A DNA stretch of 64,000 bases. Source: Hyphomicrobiales bacterium (GTDB taxonomy: Bacteria; Pseudomonadota; Alphaproteobacteria; Rhizobiales; Rhizobiaceae). Location: contig UBTF01000012.1 of assembly GCA_900468285.1 (NCBI GenBank), forward strand, positions 1 through 64,000, given 5' to 3'. The notes under the pieces were generated by a model, which ran no database searches, was not told where the DNA came from, and saw only the letters and a program-made list of their open reading frames with translations. Position numbers and translations under genes: made by a program. Every line of letters starts with the position of its first letter. The first letter of the stretch is position 1. Below, piece after piece: positions 35,796 through 44,072 of this stretch.

Positions 35796-38309
35796 ATGAA
35801 GACACATGCGCGGGCGGTGGTGATCGGTGGCGGCGTTGTCGGCGTTTCTACGCTCTATCACCTTGCCAAAAAGGGATGGAGCGATGTGGTTCTGATAGAA
35901 CGCAAGGAACTGACCTCCGGCTCTACCTGGCACGCTGCCGGTCTGCTGCCCCTGTTCAACATGAGCTATTCCGTGGGCCAGATCCACAAATATTCCGTCA
36001 AATTTTACGAGGAACTTCAGCAGGAAACCGGCATGAATGTCGGCTTTTCCAAGGTTTCTAACATTCGTCTGGCGCGCACCAAGGATCGCTGGGACGAGTA
36101 TATGTATTACTCCGGCATCGCCGAAACCATCGGCGTCAATGTCAAGATGCTCACACCCGAAGAGGTCAAGGAAATCTGGCCGCTTTGCGAGACGGACGGC
36201 CTGCTGGGCGCGATCCAGCACCCGGATGATGGCTATATTCAGCCTGCTGACCTCACACAGGCGCTTGCCAAGGGCGCGCGCGATCGCGGGGCGACCATCT
36301 ATCGCAACACGACCGTTACGGCGCTGGAGCAGCAGCCTGACGGCCACTGGAAGGTGACGACCGACAAGGGCGAGATCACCGCCGAGCACGTCATCTCCTG
36401 TACGGGCAACTTTGCTCGCAAAACCGGCGAAATGGTCGGCATCAATATTCCGGTCATTCCGGTGGAACACCAGTACATCGTCACGGAACCGCATCCGGAT
36501 ATTCTGGAGCGTCGTCGCCAGGGTCTGCCTGAGATGGGCGTGCTGCGCGAATCCGATAGCGCCTGGTATATGCGCGAAGAAGCGGGCGGTCTGATCCTTG
36601 GCCCATATGAGGTCGGCGCTCCCGTCTGTTATGTCGATGGCCCCTCTGACCAGAGCGAATACGAGCTCTTCCAGGAGGAACTGGACCGCCTGATGCCTCA
36701 CATCGAAGCGGCGATTGCCCGTGTTCCGGCATTTGGCGAAGTGGGTATCAAGAAGGTCTATAACGGCGCGATTGCCTACACGCCGGATGGAAACCCGATT
36801 GTCGGCCCTGCCCCCGGCCTCAAGAACTTCTGGCTGAATGAAGGCCACTCCTTCGGCATAACCGCTGCGGGCGGTGCGGGCTGGCAGCTTGCGGAATGGA
36901 TCGTCGATGGCGAACCGACGCTCGATCTCATGGGTGTCGATCCGCGCCGATTCGGACCTTACGCAACCGAGGGCTACCTCATCGCGAAAAACGAGGAAGC
37001 CTACGCCAACGTATTCACCATGCACTATCCTGACGAGGAGCGCGCCGCGGCCCGTCCGCTAAAAACAACGCCGGTTTATGACCGTCTCAAGAAACTCGGC
37101 GGCGTCTTCGGCAGCGTCTATGGCTGGGAGCGCGCCAACTGGTTTGCGCCCGACGATTACGCTCTGAAGCCGGAAGAACTGGGTGTCGGTGCCGATGTCA
37201 TCACCAACCACAATCACGCTGCGCCGCTGGATGATGGTCGCATCGTTGAAAAATGGTCATTCCGCCGCTCCAATTATTTTGAGCATGTCGGCAACGAGGT
37301 GAAGAACGTCAACCGGAATGTCGGCGTGCTTGATATGTCCGCCTTCGCGAAGATGGAAGTCTCCGGCCCTGGCGCACGGGCGTGGCTGGACTCAATCCTT
37401 GCCAACGCCATTCCCAAAAAGCGGGGCCGCATTGCGCTAACACATCTCCTGACCAAGAGCGGTGGCGTAAAAGCGGAATTCACGGTTTACGAATGGGCAC
37501 CCGGCCGCTTCTATCTTGTTTCTGCGGGCGGGCTGGAAGCGCATGACCATGATGTGCTGCGCCGACTGATGCCCACGGACGGCTCTGTTATTCTTCAGCC
37601 AATAACGCAGAAATATGGCGTTCTGGCGCTGGCTGGTCCGAAATCGCGCGAGGTCCTGAAGAAGCTGACCCGCACAAGTCTCGACAACAAGGACTTCCCC
37701 TGGCTGACCGGCAAGGAAATTTCGGTTGGCGTCGCAACAGCCCACGCATTGCGCGTCAACTTTGTCGGCGAGCTGGGCTGGGAACTTCACCACCCCATCG
37801 AAATGCAGACCTATATTTTCGACCGCCTGATGGAGGCCGGTGCTGAATTTGGCATCAAGCCATTTGGCATCCGCGCCATGGTTTCCATGTCGCTGGAAAA
37901 ATCCTATCGCAACATGGGGCGCGAGCTCTCGGTCGAATACAACGCCTACACCTCTGGTCTCGACCGTTTCATCAAGCCGGAAAAACAGTTCATTGGGCGC
38001 GATGCCGTGGTTGCGGGCAAGGAAGCTGGCCTGAAGTGGATATTCTCAACGCTGGAGGTTTCAGGCAACAGCACGGTGGACGCGCGCGGCTCCGAAGCGA
38101 TTTACGACGCATCGGGTAACGTCGTAGGCCGCGCTACGTCGGGTGGCTTCGGCTGGCGCATTGGCAAATCGCTGGCCCTTGCCATGCTCTCACCGCATCA
38201 TTCGGCGGTTGGGACAAAGCTGAAGATCAGGATATTGGGTGATCTGTATGACGCCGAAGTCGTCGGCGAGAGCCCGTTTGACCCTGATAACGCCGTTCTG
38301 CGGGCGTAG
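35796..38309 (+). CDS. Dimethylglycine/sarcosine dehydrogenase-like FAD oxidoreductase with GcvT domain
   Basis: This 837-residue enzyme fuses an N-terminal FAD-dependent DAO-type oxidoreductase (dinucleotide motif VVIGGGVVGVSTLYHLAKKG at about 9-28) to a central FAO-type segment and a C-terminal aminomethyltransferase (GcvT) domain. The motif SGSTWHAAGL holds the His that in mitochondrial dimethylglycine and sarcosine dehydrogenases carries covalent FAD. The expected reaction is oxidative N-demethylation, passing the one-carbon unit to tetrahydrofolate. Substrate (dimethylglycine, sarcosine or a relative) cannot be settled by sequence. Start ATG follows AAGGGGAA, and a small hairpin (CGCCCG/CGGGCG, 35754-35770) lies just upstream. 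Confidence 0.87.
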   Translation: MKTHARAVVIGGGVVGVSTLYHLAKKGWSDVVLIERKELTSGSTWHAAGLLPLFNMSYSVGQIHKYSVKFYEELQQETGMNVGFSKVSNIRLARTKDRWDEYMYYSGIAETIGVNVKMLTPEEVKEIWPLCETDGLLGAIQHPDDGYIQPADLTQALAKGARDRGATIYRNTTVTALEQQPDGHWKVTTDKGEITAEHVISCTGNFARKTGEMVGINIPVIPVEHQYIVTEPHPDILERRRQGLPEMGVLRESDSAWYMREEAGGLILGPYEVGAPVCYVDGPSDQSEYELFQEELDRLMPHIEAAIARVPAFGEVGIKKVYNGAIAYTPDGNPIVGPAPGLKNFWLNEGHSFGITAAGGAGWQLAEWIVDGEPTLDLMGVDPRRFGPYATEGYLIAKNEEAYANVFTMHYPDEERAAARPLKTTPVYDRLKKLGGVFGSVYGWERANWFAPDDYALKPEELGVGADVITNHNHAAPLDDGRIVEKWSFRRSNYFEHVGNEVKNVNRNVGVLDMSAFAKMEVSGPGARAWLDSILANAIPKKRGRIALTHLLTKSGGVKAEFTVYEWAPGRFYLVSAGGLEAHDHDVLRRLMPTDGSVILQPITQKYGVLALAGPKSREVLKKLTRTSLDNKDFPWLTGKEISVGVATAHALRVNFVGELGWELHHPIEMQTYIFDRLMEAGAEFGIKPFGIRAMVSMSLEKSYRNMGRELSVEYNAYTSGLDRFIKPEKQFIGRDAVVAGKEAGLKWIFSTLEVSGNSTVDARGSEAIYDASGNVVGRATSGGFGWRIGKSLALAMLSPHHSAVGTKLKIRILGDLYDAEVVGESPFDPDNAVLRA

Positions 38310-38372
38310 GCTCGCCTCCTCATCATCTGAGCAGGGCTTGACCATTTCAACGCTACCTCCCCTGCTTCCATC

Positions 38373-38449
38373 ATCCTCGGGCTTGGCCCGAGGATCGCAT
38401 TACACCCCGACATTCAATGTGAATAAACCCTTAGGGCAAGCCTAAGGGT
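38373..38449. repeat. Pair of intergenic palindromes
   Basis: Two perfect inverted repeats lie in the 310-base gap before trmFO: ATCCTCGGGC-TTG-GCCCGAGGAT at 38373-38395 and ACCCTTAGG-GCAAG-CCTAAGGGT at 38427-38449. Both have the look of dispersed short palindromic elements common between genes in rhizobia, with a central TTG/CAAG. No gene is supported in the rest of the gap. Confidence 0.6.
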
Positions 38450-38619
38450 GACGGCATCGCTGTTACCTCATATTCCTCCACCACCGAAAATGTTTGGCCT
38501 CTACCCTCTCCCGTGGTACTGCATCCGCAAAATTGCCTGCCGAGATTGGCCGGCTCACAATCAAACAAACATGTTCGCCTCAAAGCACTTCACGTGCTGC
38601 ACGGCGGTGCGGGTGCGCG

Positions 38620-40101
38620 ATGCAAGACAAGACCTATTCCCCCATTCATGTCGTCGGCGGTGGACTGGCCGGTTCGGAAGCTGCGTGGCAGATCGCCCAG
38701 GCTGGTGTCCCCGTGATATTGCACGAGATGCGCGGCGTGCGCCCAACCGAGGCGCACAAGGGCGATTCGCTGGCTGAGCTCGTCTGCTCCAACTCTTTCC
38801 GCTCGGATGACGCCACGGCCAATGCGGTAGGTGTCATACACGCCGAAATGCGGCTTGCCGGCTCGCTCATCATGGCCTGCGCCGACAAGCATCAGGTGCC
38901 TGCCGGGGGCGCTCTGGCTGTGGATCGTGATGGCTTTTCCGCAGCTGTCACAGCCATGCTGGAGGCGCATCCTCTGGTAACGATCGTCCGCGAAGAGATT
39001 TCAGGCCTTCCACCGAAGGAATGGGACAACACCATCATCGCGACGGGCCCCCTGACGTCGCCGGACCTTGCTGCCGCCATTCAGGCCGAAACGGGTGAGG
39101 ACGCGCTCGCCTTCTTCGACGCAATCGCCCCCATCGTTCACCGCGACAGCATCAACATGGACATTTGCTGGTACCAGTCGCGTTACGACAAGGTCGGCCC
39201 CGGTGGCAACGGCAAGGACTATATCAATTGCCCGATGGACGAGCACCAATATAACGCCTTCATCGATGCGCTGGTCGCAGGCGATACGGTCGGCTTCAAG
39301 GAGTGGGAGGGCACACCCTATTTCGACGGCTGCCTGCCCATCGAAATCATGGCTGAGCGCGGACGGGAAACTCTTCGTCACGGCCCGATGAAGCCCATGG
39401 GCCTGACCAACGCCCATAACCCCACCGTCAAGGCATACGCGGTCGTGCAGCTCCGACAGGACAATGCTCTCGGTACGCTCTACAACATGGTCGGCTTTCA
39501 GACGAAGCTGAAATACGGCACCCAAGCGGATATCTTCCGCATGATTCCTGGTCTGGAAAATGCCGAATTCGCCCGGCTCGGCGGGCTTCACAGAAACACC
39601 TATATCGACTCGCCCATTCTGCTGGATTCGTCTTTGCGACTGAAATCGCGTCCGTCTCTGCGTTTCGCGGGTCAAATCACGGGCTGTGAAGGCTATGTCG
39701 AAAGTGCGTCCATCGGCCTGCTGACGGGCCGTTTTGCAAGCGCAGAGCGCAAAGGCGAGCCGGTGAGCCTGCCGCCCGCCACCACCGCGCTGGGATCGCT
39801 CCTGAACCACATCACCGGCGGCCATCTTTCCACCGATGAGGAACCGGGCAAACGATCGTTCCAGCCGATGAACGTCAATTTCGGATTGTTTCCCGAGCTG
39901 GCACCCGGCTCGATCGTGAAGCCGGAAGGCGTCAAGCGTTTCCGCGGCAAAGATAAGACGATCATGAAACGCCAGCTGATGGCAAGACGTGCTCTGACCG
40001 ATTGCGCTGCGTGGCTGGGCGTACCCGCCCCTGTCTTTGCTCAGCCGGAAGACGATGGCGAAGGCAACGCATCTTCTGCTTCAGGCGCCTCGGCAGCCTG
40101 A
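38620..40101 (+). CDS. trmFO: Folate/FAD-dependent tRNA (uracil-54-C5) methyltransferase
   Basis: A 493-residue flavoenzyme that makes ribothymidine at tRNA position 54 using methylenetetrahydrofolate. The N-terminal dinucleotide motif is [19 protein letters not shown] (about 9-27). Likely catalytic cysteines are C56 in [10 protein letters not shown] and the one in FDGCLPIE (about C238). [12 protein letters not shown] and [11 protein letters not shown] are also typical. ATG 38620 gives [15 protein letters not shown]; 42 upstream codons of poor composition are discarded. Its last 61 bases overlap, tail to tail, the next gene on the other strand. Confidence 0.95.
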   Translation: MQDKTYSPIHVVGGGLAGSEAAWQIAQAGVPVILHEMRGVRPTEAHKGDSLAELVCSNSFRSDDATANAVGVIHAEMRLAGSLIMACADKHQVPAGGALAVDRDGFSAAVTAMLEAHPLVTIVREEISGLPPKEWDNTIIATGPLTSPDLAAAIQAETGEDALAFFDAIAPIVHRDSINMDICWYQSRYDKVGPGGNGKDYINCPMDEHQYNAFIDALVAGDTVGFKEWEGTPYFDGCLPIEIMAERGRETLRHGPMKPMGLTNAHNPTVKAYAVVQLRQDNALGTLYNMVGFQTKLKYGTQADIFRMIPGLENAEFARLGGLHRNTYIDSPILLDSSLRLKSRPSLRFAGQITGCEGYVESASIGLLTGRFASAERKGEPVSLPPATTALGSLLNHITGGHLSTDEEPGKRSFQPMNVNFGLFPELAPGSIVKPEGVKRFRGKDKTIMKRQLMARRALTDCAAWLGVPAPVFAQPEDDGEGNASSASGASAA

Positions 40102-40547
40102 TCGGCATCGACCTTCGGCTCGACCTCGGCAGCTTCCAGATAGCTGCCGAGCAGCCACAAGGATACTTCCGCCGCTTCGCCCGGTGACTTGAAACGATAG
40201 GCTCCGCTATATTTCTGGTTATCCAGAAATGTGACGACAAAGCCATCGCCCGTTTCAAGATGCTCGACCGTGATGCGCTCCGGATCGATCAACATGCAGG
40301 CATGATGCTTGCCCATGTTGCGCATGAAGCCTGCCTTGTTATCATGCAGCCGCACAAACACCGTCTTTGCATCCTCGGTCATGTGCAGGCTGCGGATGGC
40401 TTCGGTGGGGAAAGCGCGCGAGAAATCCAGAATTGCCTGCCCCGTATCACGAAGATCCTCATCATCGGGATCGCGTTTCAGACGCCAGACATAGACCCCG
40501 AAAAAGCCCAATGGAACCAGAATGAGTAACCAGATTTCAGGGTTCAT
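40041..40547 (-). CDS. Membrane-anchored hypothetical protein
   Basis: This 168-residue protein has one N-terminal membrane segment (about residues 4-21) followed by a basic/acidic stretch and a globular domain (about 30-140, with [35 protein letters not shown]). An acidic, Ala/Pro-rich tail overlaps the trmFO 3' end by 61 bases in antisense. No family is recognised. The domain composition is normal for a gene, and it seems to be transcribed alone. Confidence 0.7.
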   Translation of the reverse strand: MNPEIWLLILVPLGFFGVYVWRLKRDPDDEDLRDTGQAILDFSRAFPTEAIRSLHMTEDAKTVFVRLHDNKAGFMRNMGKHHACMLIDPERITVEHLETGDGFVVTFLDNQKYSGAYRFKSPGEAAEVSLWLLGSYLEAAEVEPKVDADQAAEAPEAEDALPSPSSSG

Positions 40548-40883
40548 AGATGTCGCTCCAGTGGGGCTGATTAGGTCAAAAGCGCGCTCACGCCACCGCT
40601 TAATGACTTTTTGACGATCAGGCTTGCGTGAACGTTGCGTCGCCGGATTCAGGGACAGGAAATAGGCCCACTGCAGCGACTATCCATTAGTTTATTATTA
40701 AAACCAAATCTCAGAAGCAAAGATTTCCGGATGCCTCCGAACCATCAGAGATTTGAAACGGCAATTCTTTGGCCGCTTGCGCCAACCAAGAAGTTAGCCT
40801 AAATTAAATATCAATTATAAATAGTTAAGTAACGAAACTTTACTTCAATACAACAATCAAACTACTGGGTACAAAGTACAAAT
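40548..40883. other. AT-rich intergenic region upstream of the paralogue pair
   Basis: 336 bases without a gene. It contains the promoter at 40776-40804 and, around 40680-40870, notably AT-rich DNA unlike the flanking operons. Confidence 0.6.
40776..40804 (+). promoter_or_regulatory. Promoter of the paralogue pair
   Basis: CTTGCG, exactly 17 bases, then CTAAAT. It would give a leader of about 70 bases before the ATG at 40884. Confidence 0.55.
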
Positions 40884-41771
40884 ATGGAACGTATATTATT
40901 CTCCTTAACTTTGGACGACCGCCCAGACTTACTACGGGCGCAGATCGAGAATCTGAATCACTTCTGCCCTGATTCAGCCATATGCATTCATATGGCGGCA
41001 GATGCCAATTTTACTCGAGAAGAACTGTCCTCCTATGCTGATTTTGACAACGTAGTCATTAACCCGGCTTCCTATGATGTCATCAACCAAAAAGGTTGCT
41101 TGCACGCTCATATTGGTAATTTCCGCTATGCGATTGAGCGTGATGTGAAGTTCGACAAGATTCTGCTTTACTCTCCTGAGGAAATTTTGGTGAAGCCGGG
41201 CATGCGGAACTACGTAGCCGGTCACGCTCTTGGGACGCAAATCGAACTTTATGACGCTGTGGAGACCTTCGAAACGTGGTCCATTTTCCGCAAAGAAGTA
41301 CTGTCACTGCCAAAGCTTGAAAGTATGCTGGGGGCGCTAGGTCTTCCAATTTTCGCAGGCGGGCAAGCCGAAGGACAATTTTTTAGCAAGTCCATTTTTC
41401 GTTCCGTGGACCAGCTTTTCACACAACACTTTCCGATGGAACCAAGCGGTTTTCCCAGCGAGCAGGTCATACCTGCAACTGTCGCTATGTGCCTTGGTAT
41501 GAATGGGACCGATGTTGCGATGCCAGTCACCATCATCGACCATAGCTCCTACGTGCAGTTTTCAGACGAGTTGCTTTCGCAGATAACTGTCGGGAAAGGC
41601 GCTATCTACGCACCTGGAAAAGCCAGATCTTTGCGTCCTGTGCATCTGGGCTCCTGTGTCCTGAAGGACGTTTTTGCAGTTAGCTGCACCGATTCTGAAG
41701 GTTATGACCCTCGCAATTTCATTCTCGAGCAAGTTGCCCGCGAAGGTAAGAACAAAGCCCAGGTGAACTAG
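40884..41771 (+). CDS. Hypothetical protein, possible GT14-like glycosyltransferase, paralogue A
   Basis: This 295-residue protein with no signal peptide is clearly related to the next gene. Conserved patterns in both: LFSL near the start, QIEN-x-N-x-FCP with ICIH, HAHIGN-x-x-YA-x-ER, KI-x-L-x-S-x-E-x-LVK-x-G, AGQAEGQF-x-S, FPM-x-P-x-GF-x-x-E-x-VIP-x-TVA and a final SLR-x-x-H. The HxHIGN...ILL-S-x-E/D arrangement resembles Core-2/I-branching-type (GT14) glycosyltransferases, but this is only a pattern match. No Shine-Dalgarno is evident. Codon and base use look more AT-rich than the flanking genes, hinting at acquisition. Confidence 0.65.
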   Translation: MERILFSLTLDDRPDLLRAQIENLNHFCPDSAICIHMAADANFTREELSSYADFDNVVINPASYDVINQKGCLHAHIGNFRYAIERDVKFDKILLYSPEEILVKPGMRNYVAGHALGTQIELYDAVETFETWSIFRKEVLSLPKLESMLGALGLPIFAGGQAEGQFFSKSIFRSVDQLFTQHFPMEPSGFPSEQVIPATVAMCLGMNGTDVAMPVTIIDHSSYVQFSDELLSQITVGKGAIYAPGKARSLRPVHLGSCVLKDVFAVSCTDSEGYDPRNFILEQVAREGKNKAQVN

Positions 41772-41859
41772 TAACGAAATACCATGTCAGAGGTCTGCTT
41801 TATCATTCGCAGGCATCCGATTTACGCCCCTCCCTTCCCATTACTGAATCGGCCTGCCT

Positions 41860-42708
41860 ATGGATAAGCTCTTGTTCTCCCTGCCCGTGCACGAAATGCC
41901 TGAAATCGTCCGGGACCAAATTGAAAATATCAACTATTTCTGCCCGGGATCTTATATTTGTATTCACGTTTCAGCCGGTTCTGCGCATCTCATGGAGGAC
42001 TTTCGGCGTCATTGTGACTTTGAAAATGTGTTTATCAATCCGATTTCATACAAAACGGAATGGAATTCCGGGCTCCTCCACACGCACATTGGAAACTATC
42101 TCTACGCGCTTGAACGCGGAGCTAGTTTCAAAAAGATCGTATTGATGTCTTCGAATGAATTGCTCGTCAAACACGGCCTTGAGGAGTACGTCTCGCAATA
42201 TGCGATGGGATGCCACACCCAAATTTATGATATCACGGCGGATTGGGGGGGATTCCGAACGGATGTGGCCAGCGACCAGCGAATGAGGAATTTCCTTGAA
42301 AGTTTGAAGATGCCTTGTTTCTTTGCTGGCCAGGCAGAGGGACAGTTCTACAGCAATCAAATCTTCTCCAGGATAGTGCGCCACTATGTTTCCTACTTCC
42401 CGATGGCACCATGCGGCTTCAACACTGAAGAGGTAATACCGCCAACCGTTGCGGCCAGCCTGGGAGCCTGCGGAATAAATTATGCGCTCCCGATAACATT
42501 GTGCGATTATTGCACAAGCATACTGATCAGCCCGGAGCTAATCGATCAGGTCCGGCTTGGAAAAGGCACCCTTTTTGCCCGTCGTGTTCCTAGATCGTTG
42601 CGATCGCCACATGTCAACTTGTCTGTCCTGGACAAGGTCTTCAGCGTAAAGCGCGTCCCGAGAAAAGACTGCGAGTTACGCCGCTATGTCAGAAGTCTGA
42701 TGACTTGA
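41860..42708 (+). CDS. Hypothetical protein, possible GT14-like glycosyltransferase, paralogue B
   Basis: This 282-residue paralogue of the preceding gene, 88 bases away on the same strand, shares motifs along the whole length (by eye about 40 percent identity), including QIENINYFCPGSYICIH, HTHIGNYLYALER, the FFAGQAEGQFYS stretch and VIPPTVAASLG. Differences cluster in the central 110-150 region and the C-terminus. No Shine-Dalgarno is visible before the ATG. It probably forms a two-gene unit with the upstream copy, converging on the phytoene-synthase-like gene. Function unknown. Confidence 0.65.
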   Translation: MDKLLFSLPVHEMPEIVRDQIENINYFCPGSYICIHVSAGSAHLMEDFRRHCDFENVFINPISYKTEWNSGLLHTHIGNYLYALERGASFKKIVLMSSNELLVKHGLEEYVSQYAMGCHTQIYDITADWGGFRTDVASDQRMRNFLESLKMPCFFAGQAEGQFYSNQIFSRIVRHYVSYFPMAPCGFNTEEVIPPTVAASLGACGINYALPITLCDYCTSILISPELIDQVRLGKGTLFARRVPRSLRSPHVNLSVLDKVFSVKRVPRKDCELRRYVRSLMT

Positions 42709-42815
42709 AGGTTAGGCGGCAATGACGTGACCCTATCGACTAACGTCGAAGCGATTTCAAATATTCGATACAGCCACTTGCGAGCGATGAACTCTCTTAC
42801 CTTGGGAGGCGGTTC

Positions 42816-43664
42816 TCAAAACCGCTTCAGGAAAGACGCCTTCGCCAGAAGCCAATGCCGGCGAAGCAGCGGGATCTGGATGTCTTGTTCCAGGATGTTG
42901 GCACCAGCTCTGCGCGCTTTGCTCAACACGGGCCCAACCAATGCGACGGGTGCAAATGCTGTCGATAGAGCCGCAGGCAAGGACGAACGTCTTGCTTTCT
43001 CCAGATGATCCTGCGCGTGAGCGCAAAAGATCTCGATAAGTGCCGCAATCCTCTGCTTATCAGTGCCTTCAAGAAAGCTGTCCCGCTCCAGACCAACCGC
43101 AGCCAGCATATCCTGCGGCACGTAGACCTGTCCCCGGCGTCGATGCAAAGGCATGAGCAAAAGTATGCCGGCCATGGCCTGCGCAACTCCCGCATGGCCA
43201 GCGGTCTCAGCATTGCGGGCTGCATCCTCTGGCGAAAGCACAATACTGGCAAGCTGAATCAGTGCCGATGCCGTTTCTCCGGCGTAGCCTTCCAGCGCGT
43301 TTCGGTCCTCGAAGACGTCGTCGTAGAGATCGAATATTCGCGCTTCGATCATGTTGATCAGTATTTGACGCGGAAGATTGTGTGCTTCGATAGCGTCCAG
43401 AAGAGCCGATGCCACGGGGTTGGCAAGGCTTTCGCCGTGGGGCGTGCCTTCCAGCAGATCACGCCACCATTGCATTCTGACTTCGCCGGGAAGCGGTTCG
43501 CGGACCAGATCTCGGATGCGGGCGATCTCTGCGTTGAAGGCGTAAAGAGCGGCAAGTGCAGGACGCTTGTCAGCGGGCGCCAAAAGGCACGCGAGATACC
43601 GATCACGATCCGTATCGCGTAGGGTCGTCAGGCATGGATCAATGGTGGTGTCCTGCTGCGTCAT
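42816..43664 (-). CDS. Phytoene/squalene-synthase-like protein (NDUFAF6 type)
   Basis: This 282-residue all-alpha protein matches the squalene/phytoene synthase superfamily, but the first aspartate-rich motif is degenerate: LYAFNAEIARIRDLV replaces the expected DDxxD segment. Only a partial DLYDD (112-116) remains near the middle. The mitochondrial complex I assembly factor NDUFAF6 has the same fold without intact motifs, so an assembly role fits better than terpene synthesis. It starts 15 bases after the Mth938-like gene and ends the yajC operon. Confidence 0.8.
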   Translation of the reverse strand: MTQQDTTIDPCLTTLRDTDRDRYLACLLAPADKRPALAALYAFNAEIARIRDLVREPLPGEVRMQWWRDLLEGTPHGESLANPVASALLDAIEAHNLPRQILINMIEARIFDLYDDVFEDRNALEGYAGETASALIQLASIVLSPEDAARNAETAGHAGVAQAMAGILLLMPLHRRRGQVYVPQDMLAAVGLERDSFLEGTDKQRIAALIEIFCAHAQDHLEKARRSSLPAALSTAFAPVALVGPVLSKARRAGANILEQDIQIPLLRRHWLLAKASFLKRF

Positions 43665-43679
43665 GGCTGTAAGTGCCTC

Positions 43680-44072
43680 TCAGCCTTCCACGGCCACGAG
43701 CGCCGCTGCGACGGCGCGTGATTCCGAGAGCATGATATTGTAGGTCCGCACGGCCGCACCTGTGCTCATGGCGTCAACAGAAATACCGGCTTCTTTCAAA
43801 GCGGCTCTCAGTTCTTTGGGAAGAAGGCGCATTCCATCACCTGTTCCGACCAGCAGAAACTCTATCTCACCAGCCTGCTCGACGGCTTTCGAGAGATCCT
43901 CGAGAGTTATCTTTGCGGGATCGGTAACATTCCAACCATGAATTCCTGACGGCAGACACAAAATTGACCCGCGATGCGACATGTCGGCGAAACGAAAACC
44001 GCCATTGCCGTATGCATCGATGGGCGCCCGGCCGGGGAAATGGGCCGGGCGTATTTCTATACCACCTGCCAT
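43680..44072 (-). CDS. Mth938-like protein (DUF498, NDUFAF3 type)
   Basis: This 130-residue single-domain protein matches the Mth938/DUF498 family, with the marks YGNGGFRFADMSHRGSILCLPSG and LLVGTGDGMRLLPKELR. The human member NDUFAF3 is needed to assemble respiratory complex I. The bacterial role is not established. Its ATG overlaps the TGA of secDF by one base, so the two are likely co-translated. It is part of the yajC-secDF-Mth938-phytoene-synthase-like run. Confidence 0.87.
   Translation of the reverse strand: MAGGIEIRPAHFPGRAPIDAYGNGGFRFADMSHRGSILCLPSGIHGWNVTDPAKITLEDLSKAVEQAGEIEFLLVGTGDGMRLLPKELRAALKEAGISVDAMSTGAAVRTYNIMLSESRAVAAALVAVEG

Noticed and set aside
34388-37025. Antisense frames of 423 and 415 residues over the MscS and dehydrogenase genes
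   Set aside because: Same shadow effect; protein sequences rich in His, Arg and Asp without domain structure.
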